The notes beneath the pieces are model-generated. The model ran no database searches and had not been told where the DNA came from. It saw only the letters and a list, made by a program, of their open reading frames with translations. A program made the position numbers and the translations under genes. A DNA stretch of 64,000 nt from Mesorhizobium australicum WSM2073. Lineage in GTDB: Bacteria; Pseudomonadota; Alphaproteobacteria; Rhizobiales; Rhizobiaceae. The stretch is from contig NC_019973.1 in the NCBI RefSeq assembly GCF_000230995.2, positions 4,106,001 through 4,170,000 of the forward strand, given 5' to 3'. Position 1 is the first letter of the stretch. Every line of letters begins with the position of its first letter. Shown piece after piece: positions 49,999 to 58,681 of the stretch.

Positions 49999-50864
49999 CG
50001 CACTGGGCTCCCCGGGCCATCGAGGCGCGGCACGCCATATTGCGACAGCAATGCGTCGATCTCGGCCTTGTGCCTGGCCAGCGCGCTGTTCACATCGCCA
50101 CGCAGCGCATCGTCCTCGCGCCGAACGCCCATCGAGATGTCGTAGATCATGGGCAATTGCGGCCCGTCGATGCGAGGCGTGACGGGCGTGACGCGGAGAG
50201 GCACTTTCTGCTTGGCGGCGAAGTAGCCGGCGAGCGGGCCCCAGACGACGGCAAGATCGATGTCTCCGGTCGCCACTGCTTCGACGATACGCGCCGGAGG
50301 GTTGGGTGCGGAGTAGTCGCCATAGACGGGATAGCCGACGAGATGCCCGACGATGCCGCGGCGGCCGAGCGCCTGGACGGGAGGCGAATTGGCCCCGTCG
50401 TCGCCGATGAGTTGCACGCCGATCCGCATGGCGCGCAGCCGCGGATCGTTGAAGGATGCCACATCCGGACCGTCCTGGCGGGTGACGAAAACATAGGACG
50501 ACCGATAATAGGGGGTGGTGGTGCGCAGCATTTCGAGATTGGCCGGCGTGCCGGGCACGAGATCGCAAAGGCCGGCCTTCAGCGTGTTGCGCACGAAGCC
50601 CCGGCGCTGTGCCCACCAAGTGTAGGTCAGTTTGGCGCCGAGATCGGCGGCCACGATCTCAGCGATCCTGTTCTCGAAGCCCTGACCGGCGGCGTTGGAG
50701 AAGGGCATGTTGTTCGGGTCGGCGCAGACCCTCAGTTCACGCACATTCGCTGTCGCCGGCAAGAGCAGCAAGGCGAGGGCGGCCATGCCGGTTGCCATCC
50801 GCTGGAGCGCCTTTCGCACCTGGCGCGAGGGCCGCTCGAGTGCCTCAGGGGAGCCGGAACACAT
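49995..50864 (-). CDS. Quinoprotein-associated periplasmic binding protein (XoxJ/MxaJ-like)
   Basis: A 289-residue protein with a signal segment (about 22-42, MATGMAALALLLLPATAN) and the SBP_bac_3 fold: LRVCADPNNMPFSNAAGQGF, RGFVRNTLKAGLCDLVPG and DLAVVWGPLAGYF. This is the family found next to methanol/ethanol quinoproteins (MxaJ/XoxJ), thought to help their maturation or electron-carrier interaction. It overlaps the dehydrogenase gene by 20 bases. Confidence 0.9.
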   Translation of the reverse strand: MCSGSPEALERPSRQVRKALQRMATGMAALALLLLPATANVRELRVCADPNNMPFSNAAGQGFENRIAEIVAADLGAKLTYTWWAQRRGFVRNTLKAGLCDLVPGTPANLEMLRTTTPYYRSSYVFVTRQDGPDVASFNDPRLRAMRIGVQLIGDDGANSPPVQALGRRGIVGHLVGYPVYGDYSAPNPPARIVEAVATGDIDLAVVWGPLAGYFAAKQKVPLRVTPVTPRIDGPQLPMIYDISMGVRREDDALRGDVNSALARHKAEIDALLSQYGVPRLDGPGSPVR

Positions 50865-52722
50865 AGAGCGTGCCTCCCGCCGTTGTCGCGTCCTTGAGAT
50901 CCTTCATCGCGTTGACGAAACCGAGGGCAGCGGTGGCGTCGCGCGGATCGAGATCGCCGGACACGATGGCGCCGGCCCAGCCGCCTACACCCGACAGGAT
51001 CGCCACATATTGGTGTCCGTCGGGGCCGCGATATGTGATGGGCTGGCCGATGATGCCGGACGACGTCTTGAATTGCCAAAGCAGCTCGCCGGTTTTGGCG
51101 CTGACCGCCTTGAACCAACCCTCCATGGTTCCGTAGAAGACGACATCGCCGGCGGTCACGACCGCGCCGCTCCACACCGGGAAGTTCTCCTTGAGGCTCC
51201 AGGCGGGCTTCTCCGCGGCGATATCCCAAGCGGTGAAGGCGCCCCGGTTCCCACCAGGCCCGGGGATCATGCGCACGTTCATGCCGACATAGGGCGTGCC
51301 GGCGATGTAGTTCACCTCGACGCCTTCTTCGTCCATGCACAGATTGTTATGCGGGATGTAGAGCAGCCCGGTCTTCGGCGAAAAGGCGGAAGGCTGCCAG
51401 TCCTTGAGCCCCGATGCGGTCGGGCAGATGTCGCGGACGACCTTGCCGGTACCGGTCTTCTTGTCCGGGTTCTCGATCAGACGGCCGCTGTCGAGGTCGA
51501 CACCCTTGCTGGAATTGACGGGGCCGTAGGGCTTCGCGGACAGCACTTCGCCGGTGGTCCGGTCGAGAATGTAGAGATAGCCGTTGCGCTCGGGCCGGAC
51601 CAGCACCTTGCGCGGCTTGCCCTGCCAGTTCATGTCGAGCAGGACCTGCTCGTTGATCCCGTCATAGTCATGAAGGTCATGCGGGCTCCACTGGTAGAAC
51701 CATTTCGCCGCTCCGGTATCGGGGTCGCGGGCGAAAATCCCTGACGTCCATTTGTTGTCGCCGGGCCGCAGATCCGGGTTCCACGGTCCGGGGTTGCCGG
51801 TGCCGTGGAAGATCAGGTTGAGATCCGGGTCGTAGGAAATCCAGCCCCACATGTTGCCGCCGCCGATTTTCCAGGCTTCCGGCGGCCATGTCGTGACGCC
51901 AAGGTCCTTGCCCTTGTCCATGTCGTAATGCGGCTTGAAATCGGGGCCGATTAGCACGTCCTTGTCCGGTCCGGTGCCGTAGGCCGTCCAGACGACATGA
52001 CCGTCGCCGGCGTCAAGCGCCTTGACCCAGCCGCGGACGCCCATCTCGCCGCCTGAATTGCCGACCAGCACTTTGCCTTTCACTACCAACGGCGCCATGG
52101 TGATGGTCTCGCCTATGTTGATGTTGCCGATATGGGAGTTCCAGATCGGCTGGCCGGTGTTCGCATCGAGTGCGATGGTGTGACCGTCCAGTGTGTTGAA
52201 GAAGATGCGCCCGTCCGCGAAAGCCGCGCCGCGATTCACGACGTCGCAACAGGCAACCCCTTGCGCCGCGGGTTCGGGATTGGGTTCGAACTTCCATTTC
52301 ATCGGCGCGCCTGGCTTGGTGAGGTCGAGCGCGTAGACCATGTTGGGGAAGGGGGTCACGATGTACATAGTGCCGCCGACGACCAGCGGCGCCGCTTCCT
52401 GGCCTTTGTTGACCCCGGTGGAGAAGGTGAAGGCCACCTGCAGGTTCTTGACATTGCCTTCGTTGATTTCCGTGAGCTCACTGTAGCGGGTCGACGCGTA
52501 GTTCTTGGCCGGCATCGTCCATTGCCCATCGTCGCGCGGTGCGGCGGAAGCCGGCGGCGAGATCGCTGACGGTGGCGGAGCTTCGGAAGCGCCCGTCAGC
52601 AGAGGAGTGCAAGCCAGCAGCAACCCCGCAAGGAAGCTCTGGAGACGTTTTCTAGCTGCCGCCGGGCGGTTCGTGCGTACCGCGTCAACGCAGGGTGTTG
52701 CACACCGCGCTGCTTGCTTCAT
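50845..52722 (-). CDS. PQQ-dependent alcohol dehydrogenase, lanthanide (XoxF/ExaF)-type
   Basis: A 625-residue periplasmic eight-bladed quinoprotein with a signal peptide (about 28-45). PQQ-site marks are the vicinal cysteines C158-C159, E226 in SGGEMGVRG, N290 in GGGNMWGW and D298. Asp300 two residues after the catalytic Asp (YDPD) is the extra metal ligand of lanthanide-dependent enzymes; calcium enzymes have Ala or Ser there. It oxidises primary alcohols. ATG 52720-52722 overlaps the upstream gene by 4 bases. No PQQ synthesis genes are in the window. Confidence 0.88.
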   Translation of the reverse strand: MKQAARCATPCVDAVRTNRPAAARKRLQSFLAGLLLACTPLLTGASEAPPPSAISPPASAAPRDDGQWTMPAKNYASTRYSELTEINEGNVKNLQVAFTFSTGVNKGQEAAPLVVGGTMYIVTPFPNMVYALDLTKPGAPMKWKFEPNPEPAAQGVACCDVVNRGAAFADGRIFFNTLDGHTIALDANTGQPIWNSHIGNINIGETITMAPLVVKGKVLVGNSGGEMGVRGWVKALDAGDGHVVWTAYGTGPDKDVLIGPDFKPHYDMDKGKDLGVTTWPPEAWKIGGGNMWGWISYDPDLNLIFHGTGNPGPWNPDLRPGDNKWTSGIFARDPDTGAAKWFYQWSPHDLHDYDGINEQVLLDMNWQGKPRKVLVRPERNGYLYILDRTTGEVLSAKPYGPVNSSKGVDLDSGRLIENPDKKTGTGKVVRDICPTASGLKDWQPSAFSPKTGLLYIPHNNLCMDEEGVEVNYIAGTPYVGMNVRMIPGPGGNRGAFTAWDIAAEKPAWSLKENFPVWSGAVVTAGDVVFYGTMEGWFKAVSAKTGELLWQFKTSSGIIGQPITYRGPDGHQYVAILSGVGGWAGAIVSGDLDPRDATAALGFVNAMKDLKDATTAGGTLYVFRLP

Positions 52723-53525
52723 TTCGGTGTCGCGCCTCCGACGCCTGAACCGATTTCCGCTGCGATGTCGGCCTCGGTGCCCGAGCATAGCGGGTGACCC
52801 CAGCCGGAGGCGCTTTTTCCGCCGGGATCGAGATCATAGATGATGGCATCCTTGCGGTTGGGATTGACGCCTGCCGGGACCTTGTCGAGGCCGAGAGCCG
52901 CGCGAACGCGCCAGGCGACATTGTGGTCGGCGCAAGAGGAATCGCCACTGACGCCAAGCGCGCCGACGATCGTTTTGCCGTCGTAAAGGGCCAAGCCCCC
53001 GCCAAACACGACGACGCCGCCGATAGGCTTGCCGACCAACGGATCGTTGGCGCTGCCGAAGGTTTTGGGATCGCCCGCATAAGCCGCGGTTTGGTTGACG
53101 GGGTTGGTCGCCTGCAGCCCGAACAGCGGCCCACCCGGTTGCACGCCGGCGTAGAGATTGGCCGTCGACAGGGCCATTTGAGCCAGGCTGAGACCGTTGG
53201 CGGTGTTGGCTTTCTCCGCTGCGATGAGCCGACTGCCCGGCCATTGCGAATCGACTGCGGGGCCGCTGAACGCAATCGCGCAGACAGTGCCATCGCGGGC
53301 AACGATCGCGCCCCATTCGTTGGTTTCAAAGCCGCCATTCGCTGGTCCGCCGCTTGCCTTCACATTGGCTTTGAGGACTGTAAGCAGCCTATCGTGATCG
53401 GCCGGACAAGCCTGCTGCGCCATGGCCCTGTCATCGTGGAGCAGGTCGCCCATCAGCAACAACAAACCAAAGGCAGATACGAAAAGCTGACAGCGATACA
53501 TTGTCTTGGGCATTCGTTCGAACAT
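52719..53525 (-). CDS. Haem-binding DUF336 (GlcG/HbpS-like) protein
   Basis: A 268-residue exported protein with a hydrophobic N-terminus (FVSAFGLLLLMG) and a DUF336 domain: NTANGLSLAQMALSTANLYA, GGVVVFGGGLALYDGKTIVG and ALGVSGDSSCADHNVAWRVR. Proteins of this fold bind haem or cobalamin, and are often next to PQQ dehydrogenases. It is the first gene of the operon. Three in-frame ATGs (53525, 53513, 53501) are possible; 53525 has the best upstream context. Confidence 0.85.
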   Translation of the reverse strand: MFERMPKTMYRCQLFVSAFGLLLLMGDLLHDDRAMAQQACPADHDRLLTVLKANVKASGGPANGGFETNEWGAIVARDGTVCAIAFSGPAVDSQWPGSRLIAAEKANTANGLSLAQMALSTANLYAGVQPGGPLFGLQATNPVNQTAAYAGDPKTFGSANDPLVGKPIGGVVVFGGGLALYDGKTIVGALGVSGDSSCADHNVAWRVRAALGLDKVPAGVNPNRKDAIIYDLDPGGKSASGWGHPLCSGTEADIAAEIGSGVGGATPK

Positions 53526-53900
53526 CAAAGAGAACCCTGGCAGATCGTGGAATGCGAGCAGGCGTCCGTGCCTAACTCGCACAATGCTTCTATGTTCCTG
53601 CTTTGGAAAAATTCGTGCAGTTGGATTTGGAGGCTGGTGCTCAGCCATGCTGTCCGTGTCATCCCAAGCCTCTTTTGGCGGGCGATAAACCCGGACAACT
53701 CATCTGCTACCTAATCCGGACAACTCATGTGCTTACGACACAGATCGGAGAGGGACTTGCCTACATCGCACATGTCGTCGATATGAAGGTCGATGAATTC
53801 GCCGAAGGGCTTCAGGCGCGCTATACGGGACTTTGTCAGCGTCTCACCATGATCGACTTGGCGTAAATTCGTGTGCACTCGGCAGGGTCTAGCGTTTTGA
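53526..53900. other. Right end of the island, between the operon and dusA
   Basis: This 375-base stretch must hold the operon promoter and the new dusA promoter. CCGGACAACTCAT occurs twice (53691-53703 and 53716-53728), like the repeated ends of IS21-type elements. A plus-strand frame at 53603-53866 has a plausible C-terminal 40 residues but no family match. No integrase was found. Confidence 0.4.
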
Positions 53901-54911
53901 ATGTTAAAGAAAATGCTGAAAAGTCAACAATATAGACTGGCTATCGCACCCATGATGGACTGGACGGACCGGCATTGCCGGTTCTTCCATCGCCAGCTGA
54001 CGACACATGCGCTGCTTTATACCGAAATGGTTGTGGCCGACGCGGTCATCCACGGCGCGCGCGAGCGGCTGCTTGGCTTCGATGAGGTGGAACATCCCGT
54101 CGCCCTGCAACTTGGCGGCTCCGATCCGGCAAAACTTGCTGAAGCGGCGCGCGTTGGCGAAGCCTTCGGTTATGACGAGATCAATCTCAATGTCGGCTGC
54201 CCGTCCGACCGCGTCCAGTCGGGCACGTTCGGCGCCTGCTTGATGAAAGTACCCGACCTCGTCGCAACCTGCGTCGCGGCGATGAAGGCGGCGGTGACGG
54301 TGCCAGTCACGGTCAAGTGCCGCATCGGCGTCGACGAACAGGATCCGGAGCCGGCGCTCGATGCGCTGGCGAATGGGGTTTTCGATGCCGGCGCCGATGC
54401 CTTGTGGGTGCATGCTCGCAAGGCGTGGCTGGAAGGGCTGAGCCCCAAGGAAAATCGCGACATCCCGCCGCTCGACTATAACAGGGTTTATCGGTTGAAG
54501 GCTGGAAAACAAAACAAATTCATTGGCATCAATGGCGGTATTCAGTCTCTTGGCGAGGCGCGGCTGCATCTCGATCATGTCGACGGAGCCATGCTCGGCC
54601 GCGCCGCGTACCACACACCAGGCATTCTGGCCGGTGTTGACGCCGCCTTCTACGGTGCGCGGTCGGAAGCGTTCGATTTCGCGGCACTGATCGATGCGAT
54701 GGCGGACTATGCGGCGCACCATATCGAACAGGGCGGCCGGCTCGGCCATGTTACCCGCCATATGGTCGGGCTGTTTCACGGGCTGCCCGGCGCGCGCCGC
54801 TACCGTCAGATCCTGTCCACCGACGCGACCCGACCCGGGGCCGGGGCGGATATGCTGAAGACGGCTTTCGCGGCTGTCGAACTCGGTGGAGCGACCGCCG
54901 AAGCGGCCTGA
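53901..54911 (+). CDS. dusA: tRNA-dihydrouridine synthase A
   Basis: A 336-residue flavoenzyme reducing uridine 20/20a in tRNAs. It has the AIAPMMDWTDRHCRFFHRQL start, the FMN-site ALQLGGSDP, catalytic Cys100 in NVGCPSDRV, VKCRIGVD, and HARKAWLEGLSPKENRDIPP, a DusA-specific segment. Its first 18 codons are AT-rich (MLKKMLKSQQYR) against a GC-rich body, as expected if an integrating element supplied a new 5' end. The right junction repeat lies at 53955-54003. Confidence 0.96.
   Translation: MLKKMLKSQQYRLAIAPMMDWTDRHCRFFHRQLTTHALLYTEMVVADAVIHGARERLLGFDEVEHPVALQLGGSDPAKLAEAARVGEAFGYDEINLNVGCPSDRVQSGTFGACLMKVPDLVATCVAAMKAAVTVPVTVKCRIGVDEQDPEPALDALANGVFDAGADALWVHARKAWLEGLSPKENRDIPPLDYNRVYRLKAGKQNKFIGINGGIQSLGEARLHLDHVDGAMLGRAAYHTPGILAGVDAAFYGARSEAFDFAALIDAMADYAAHHIEQGGRLGHVTRHMVGLFHGLPGARRYRQILSTDATRPGAGADMLKTAFAAVELGGATAEAA
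53955..54003. repeat. Right junction repeat (attR) within dusA
   Basis: This 49-base stretch matches 43580-43628 with six transitions and a perfect 15-base core (53974-53988 equal to 43599-43613, ATTGCCGGTTCTTCC). It spans codons for MDWTDRHCRFF. It marks the right end of the island. Confidence 0.72.
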
Positions 54912-54913
54912 GC

Positions 54914-55618
54914 TCAGTCCCTGAGGATCATCCGGTCGCCGCGCACGTCGAAGCCCGACAGCGAACCGATGAAGTTCATGCCGAGCAGGCTTTGGCTCAG
55001 CATGCCGGGAGCGGCGATCATCACCGGCATATCCTTGCGCACGATGCCGCCGATCGCCAGTTCGTCGGTTTTGACCGCCGCGGCGCGCGCCATGCCATTG
55101 GCGGTCGAAACCGGTATCGTGTAGTTGAGCGCCGCGGGATTGAAGCCTGCGGCCTGGGCGTCCTCCGAAGTCAGAACCGTGCTGGTGGCGCCGGTGTCGA
55201 CAACGGCGCGAACCGGGTTGCCGTTGACCAGGATGCGCGCTTCGAAATGGCCATTGTCGGCCTTGTCCAAGGTCACGGTGGCGTGGCCGTCTTCGACACC
55301 GAGCGCCAGCGGGCTGCCGGGAACGAGGCCGGCGGTCACCCGGCTGGCGACGTCCTGCAGCTCGTAGCGATATTGATAGCCGGCGATCAGCGCGAGCACG
55401 ATAGCCGCCCAGGCGCCGAGATTGCGGGCCATTACTCCCAGCGGAGCGGACCGCAGCAAGCCGGCGCCGATAAGGGCGCCGAAAGCCCCAAGCCAGATCA
55501 GCCGGCCAAAATCGTAATTCTCGACGCCGAACGTGCTGCCGGCGGAATCGTTGAGCATGAGCAGGGCTGCCCCTACACCGATCACCGCCATCACAACCCA
55601 GAACAGCCGGCTGCTCAC
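54914..55618 (-). CDS. Membrane-anchored retroviral-type aspartic protease
   Basis: A 234-residue protein with three N-terminal helices (about 6-22, 40-57 and 67-82) and a clan AA domain (about 110-230) with the active-site VVDTGATSTVLT (D141-T142-G143) and FDVRGDRMILRD at the end. The TIGR02281-type family is common in alphaproteobacteria; targets are unknown. GTG start at 55618. It follows the DUF1289 gene by 10 bases and is convergent with dusA. Confidence 0.88.
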   Translation of the reverse strand: MSSRLFWVVMAVIGVGAALLMLNDSAGSTFGVENYDFGRLIWLGAFGALIGAGLLRSAPLGVMARNLGAWAAIVLALIAGYQYRYELQDVASRVTAGLVPGSPLALGVEDGHATVTLDKADNGHFEARILVNGNPVRAVVDTGATSTVLTSEDAQAAGFNPAALNYTIPVSTANGMARAAAVKTDELAIGGIVRKDMPVMIAAPGMLSQSLLGMNFIGSLSGFDVRGDRMILRD

Positions 55619-55628
55619 TCGTCCCTCG

Positions 55629-55859
55629 CTAGAGTGCGTCGCGTTCGCGTGCCATGCGGGTGCGGCGCGTTTCCCGGCGCGGCCGGCGCTCGACGGTTTC
55701 GAGCCGGGCTGGCAGTTCGGCCATCACGCTGCGGCGCGTCTCGGGCGTCATCCCTATCCAGGCGCCGATCTCCTCGCGCGTGCGGCCGCAACCGAAGCAG
55801 AAGCCGGTTTTCATATCGATCGAACAGACCAGGATGCAGGGAGATTCGATGGCCGTCAT
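55629..55859 (-). CDS. DUF1289 small cysteine-rich protein
   Basis: A 76-residue protein with four cysteines (C8, C12, C21, C24) in ESPCILVCSIDMKTGFCFGC, the DUF1289 pattern, which may bind a metal. The basic C-terminus is rich in Arg. Function unknown. It precedes the aspartic protease gene. Confidence 0.88.
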   Translation of the reverse strand: MTAIESPCILVCSIDMKTGFCFGCGRTREEIGAWIGMTPETRRSVMAELPARLETVERRPRRETRRTRMARERDAL

Positions 55860-56057
55860 GACTTTCTCTCGGTGGACCCGGTCCGGAATCCGCTCTTCCA
55901 CCTCCACATGGTGCAATGGCAAAGCCAATGCAAGCCCTCCCGATCGCGCCTTCCGTGGCCGCCTTTGCGGCAAATCAGGAAGGACGATCGAGGAGGTTGT
56001 GCCGGTCACGCAAGACAGCTATTCCGCTCCTCTGCTCCAGGAACGATTGTTCGCGAC

Positions 56058-57056
56058 ATGACCAGTGCACTGCCTTTCGATGATTTCCGCGACCTGCTCG
56101 GCAATCTGCCATTGGCCGACCTCAAAGCTGAAGCGCGCGTGCGCACACTGTTTGCCAAGGCCGATAAGCCTGAGAATTCGCTTGGCCGCGTCGAGGACAT
56201 CGCCGCCTGGCTCGCAGCCTGGAGCGGTCGCGCTCCGCCTGCCGTGACCAGGCCCCTGATGGCTGTCTTTGCCGGCAACCATGGCGTTGCCAGGCAAGGC
56301 ATTTCGCCGAGGCCCGTGGCGGCGACCGCTAACGCGGTCGAGCTTTGCGCGGCCGGCGGTGCGGCGATCAACCATATCTGCATTGCCAACGACCTCGGTC
56401 TGAAGGTGTTCGATCTTGCCCTGCACATCCCGACCGGCGACATCACCGAGGACGCCGCGCTCGATGAGCGCGGTTGCGCCGCCACCATGGCCTTCGGCAT
56501 GGAGGCGATTGCCGGCGGCACCGACCTGCTTTGCCTCGGCGATCTCGGCGTTGGCAATTCCACCGTCGCCGCCGCCCTGCTCGCCGCGCTTTTGGGGGGC
56601 AGGGGTGCCGACTGGGTTGGCCCGGGATCCGGCGCCGACGCGGCGATGCGGGCTCGCAAGGCAGAGGTGGTCGATGCGGCGCTGGCCTTTCACGGCCGCC
56701 ATCTAGAAGATCCGCTTGAGGCGCTGCGCCGGGTGGGCGGCCGCGAGTTCGCGGCGATAGCCGGCGCAATCCTTGCCGCGCGGATGCAGCGGATACCGGT
56801 ACTGCTCGATGGATTCGCGGCAACGGCAGCCGCGGCGGTGCTGCATGCAGCGAACCCCGCAGCCCTTGATCATTGTCTTCTCGCCAGCCTGTCGCCGGAG
56901 TGCGCGCATGCAAGGGCGGCCGAGCACCTCGGGCTGCGTCCGCTGCTCGATCTGGGGATCGGCCACAGCGAAGGGGCGGGAGCCGCTCTGGCGGCTGGGC
57001 TGGTCAAGGCGGCGGCACTGACCAGTTCGGGCATGGCGGCGGCTGTGCGGGGTTGA
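56058..57056 (+). CDS. cobT: Nicotinate-nucleotide-dimethylbenzimidazole phosphoribosyltransferase
   Basis: A 332-residue enzyme that makes alpha-ribazole phosphate for the lower ligand of cobalamin. Marks are KPENSLGRVEDIAAW, VFAGNHGVARQGIS, CLGDLGVGNSTVAAAL, and the catalytic Glu305 in GIGHSEGAGA. The start ATG at 56058 fits the family; a frame to 55533 is spurious. No cobalamin riboswitch was seen within the preceding 200 bases. Confidence 0.96.
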   Translation: MTSALPFDDFRDLLGNLPLADLKAEARVRTLFAKADKPENSLGRVEDIAAWLAAWSGRAPPAVTRPLMAVFAGNHGVARQGISPRPVAATANAVELCAAGGAAINHICIANDLGLKVFDLALHIPTGDITEDAALDERGCAATMAFGMEAIAGGTDLLCLGDLGVGNSTVAAALLAALLGGRGADWVGPGSGADAAMRARKAEVVDAALAFHGRHLEDPLEALRRVGGREFAAIAGAILAARMQRIPVLLDGFAATAAAAVLHAANPAALDHCLLASLSPECAHARAAEHLGLRPLLDLGIGHSEGAGAALAAGLVKAAALTSSGMAAAVRG

Positions 57057-57084
57057 CCACGCGGCACCAGCGTTTACGGGGTCC

Positions 57085-58605
57085 TTACCGCCGTCGCGCG
57101 GCCACCGCCGCGGTCGGCAGCGCCGGCAGTTCTTCCATCACCCGGCTCAGCGGGAAAATAGCGATCGCCTCGGTGCCTTCGCGCAGCTTGGAATGAAGCT
57201 CGAACTCGCCGCCATGCATGGCGAGCAGCCCTTGGACGATCGGCAGGCCAAGCCCGGTGCCTTGCTCGGCGCTCTTGATGGCGATCGAACCCTGGCCGAA
57301 GGCTGAAAGCACGACCGGAATCTCGTCTTCGGGAATGCCCGGACCGTTGTCCTTGATCGAAATGTATTGTCCGCCGCCCGCCGTCCAGCCGACCCGGACG
57401 CGGATTTCGCCGCCGGTGGCGGTGAACTTGATGGCATTGGACAGAAGGTTGAGCGTGATCTGGCGCACGGCGCGCTCGTCGGCGAACAGCCGCGGCAATG
57501 TCTGTTCGAAATCCTGGATGACGCGGATGTCCTTGTTGCGCGCCTTCAACTCCATCATGTGGCAGCAATCCTCGACGATGTTGAGCAACATGACCGGCTC
57601 CTCGTTGAGCTGGTAGCGGCCGGCCTCGATGCGCGATAGGTCGAGGATCTCGTTGATCAGGTCGAGCAGATGCTGGCCTGAGTCATGCACGTCGTGGGCG
57701 TAGTCACGATAGGTGGGATTGCTCATCGGCCCGAGGACTTCGTTCGCCATCACCTCGGAAAAGCCGAGAATGGCGTTGAGCGGCGTGCGCAATTCGTGGC
57801 TCATCGAAGCGAGGAAACGCGATTTTGCCAGGTTGGCGTCCTCAGCCCGCCGCCGCGCCTCGTCCGACATCGACTTCGCCGTCTCCACTTCGGCGATCAG
57901 CGCGTCCTTTTCGGAGCGGAACGACAACAGCAGCAGGGAGAAGCGATTGAGGTGACTGGCAATATAGGCGAAGAAAGGCAGCGACAGGACAAGCAACGCG
58001 GCCATGATGGCCTCGACCGGCATCCACGACTTGGTCGCGGCATAGGCGTAGAGCGCCACTGGAACCGCGAAGGTCGCCAGCAGTGCTCCGCCCAGGGACG
58101 AGGCCATGAGCGCCGTCCCTGCCATGGCAAACAGCAGCACCACCGCCTTGACCGCCTGGAACTGGTCGACCTCGCAGGCCCCGCAGCCCAGCCAGACGAA
58201 CCAGGCCCAGCCCAGACCACAAAGGAAATGGCCGACCAGGAATTCCCTTCGCGTTTGCAAGGCGTTAAGTTCGGAAGCTTCCGTGCGCTCGATGCGCCGC
58301 GCCATGAAAACGACGATCGTATAAGAGGTCAGCGTAAACAACGCCCAGAGCCCGATCTCATTGCCGACACCGGCCAGACGACCGGCCGCGGCGATCGCCA
58401 GGACGAGCATCGGGATGACGACGGCACCGCTGGTCATCGCCTGGGCATGGAGCTTCAGCAGCTCGCGGTCGAAATCGAGATTGCCGGCCTGCTGCGAAAG
58501 ACGGTCGCGCGTCTTGCGCACCGCGCGCGCGACATCGCTGTTGCGATGCCGTTTCCTGCGGTCCACAATGAACTTGTCCGCCGTGTTCGAGCGTTGCAAG
58601 GGCAT
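57085..58605 (-). CDS. Membrane sensor histidine kinase
   Basis: A 506-residue kinase. Six or so hydrophobic helices (about 58-225) form an integral-membrane sensor, followed by HisKA with phospho-acceptor His270 in SMSHELRTPLNAIL and HATPase with NLLSNAIKF, DNGPGIP and GTGLGLPIVQGL. No response regulator is adjacent, so it is an orphan kinase. The ATG at 58603-58605 is preferred over a TTG at 58617. Divergent from the nuclease gene. Confidence 0.92.
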   Translation of the reverse strand: MPLQRSNTADKFIVDRRKRHRNSDVARAVRKTRDRLSQQAGNLDFDRELLKLHAQAMTSGAVVIPMLVLAIAAAGRLAGVGNEIGLWALFTLTSYTIVVFMARRIERTEASELNALQTRREFLVGHFLCGLGWAWFVWLGCGACEVDQFQAVKAVVLLFAMAGTALMASSLGGALLATFAVPVALYAYAATKSWMPVEAIMAALLVLSLPFFAYIASHLNRFSLLLLSFRSEKDALIAEVETAKSMSDEARRRAEDANLAKSRFLASMSHELRTPLNAILGFSEVMANEVLGPMSNPTYRDYAHDVHDSGQHLLDLINEILDLSRIEAGRYQLNEEPVMLLNIVEDCCHMMELKARNKDIRVIQDFEQTLPRLFADERAVRQITLNLLSNAIKFTATGGEIRVRVGWTAGGGQYISIKDNGPGIPEDEIPVVLSAFGQGSIAIKSAEQGTGLGLPIVQGLLAMHGGEFELHSKLREGTEAIAIFPLSRVMEELPALPTAAVAARRR

Positions 58606-58681
58606 CAAAAGCTTCAATTTATGCGCGCAGCGATTTCAAGGTGTTAAGCTACGTTCGAATGATTAACCAACCGTTTGCCAT

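Larger units (their letters stand above)
43580..54003. mobile_element. dusA-integrated genomic island carrying an alcohol-respiration operon
   Basis: Two direct copies of the dusA 5' region bound a 10.4-kb segment. The right copy is part of an intact dusA, the left copy is a fragment. The 5' end of dusA is a known integration target for prophages and islands in Proteobacteria. The content between is one catabolic/respiratory operon plus relics of PQQ-associated genes and a short IS-like repeat; no integrase or conjugation gene remains. This indicates an old, immobilised island. The boundaries are inferred from the repeats. Confidence 0.65.

Noticed and set aside
53901..54003. A tRNA gene as the island's integration site
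   Set aside because: No tRNA-like cloverleaf is present; the repeats fall within dusA codons.
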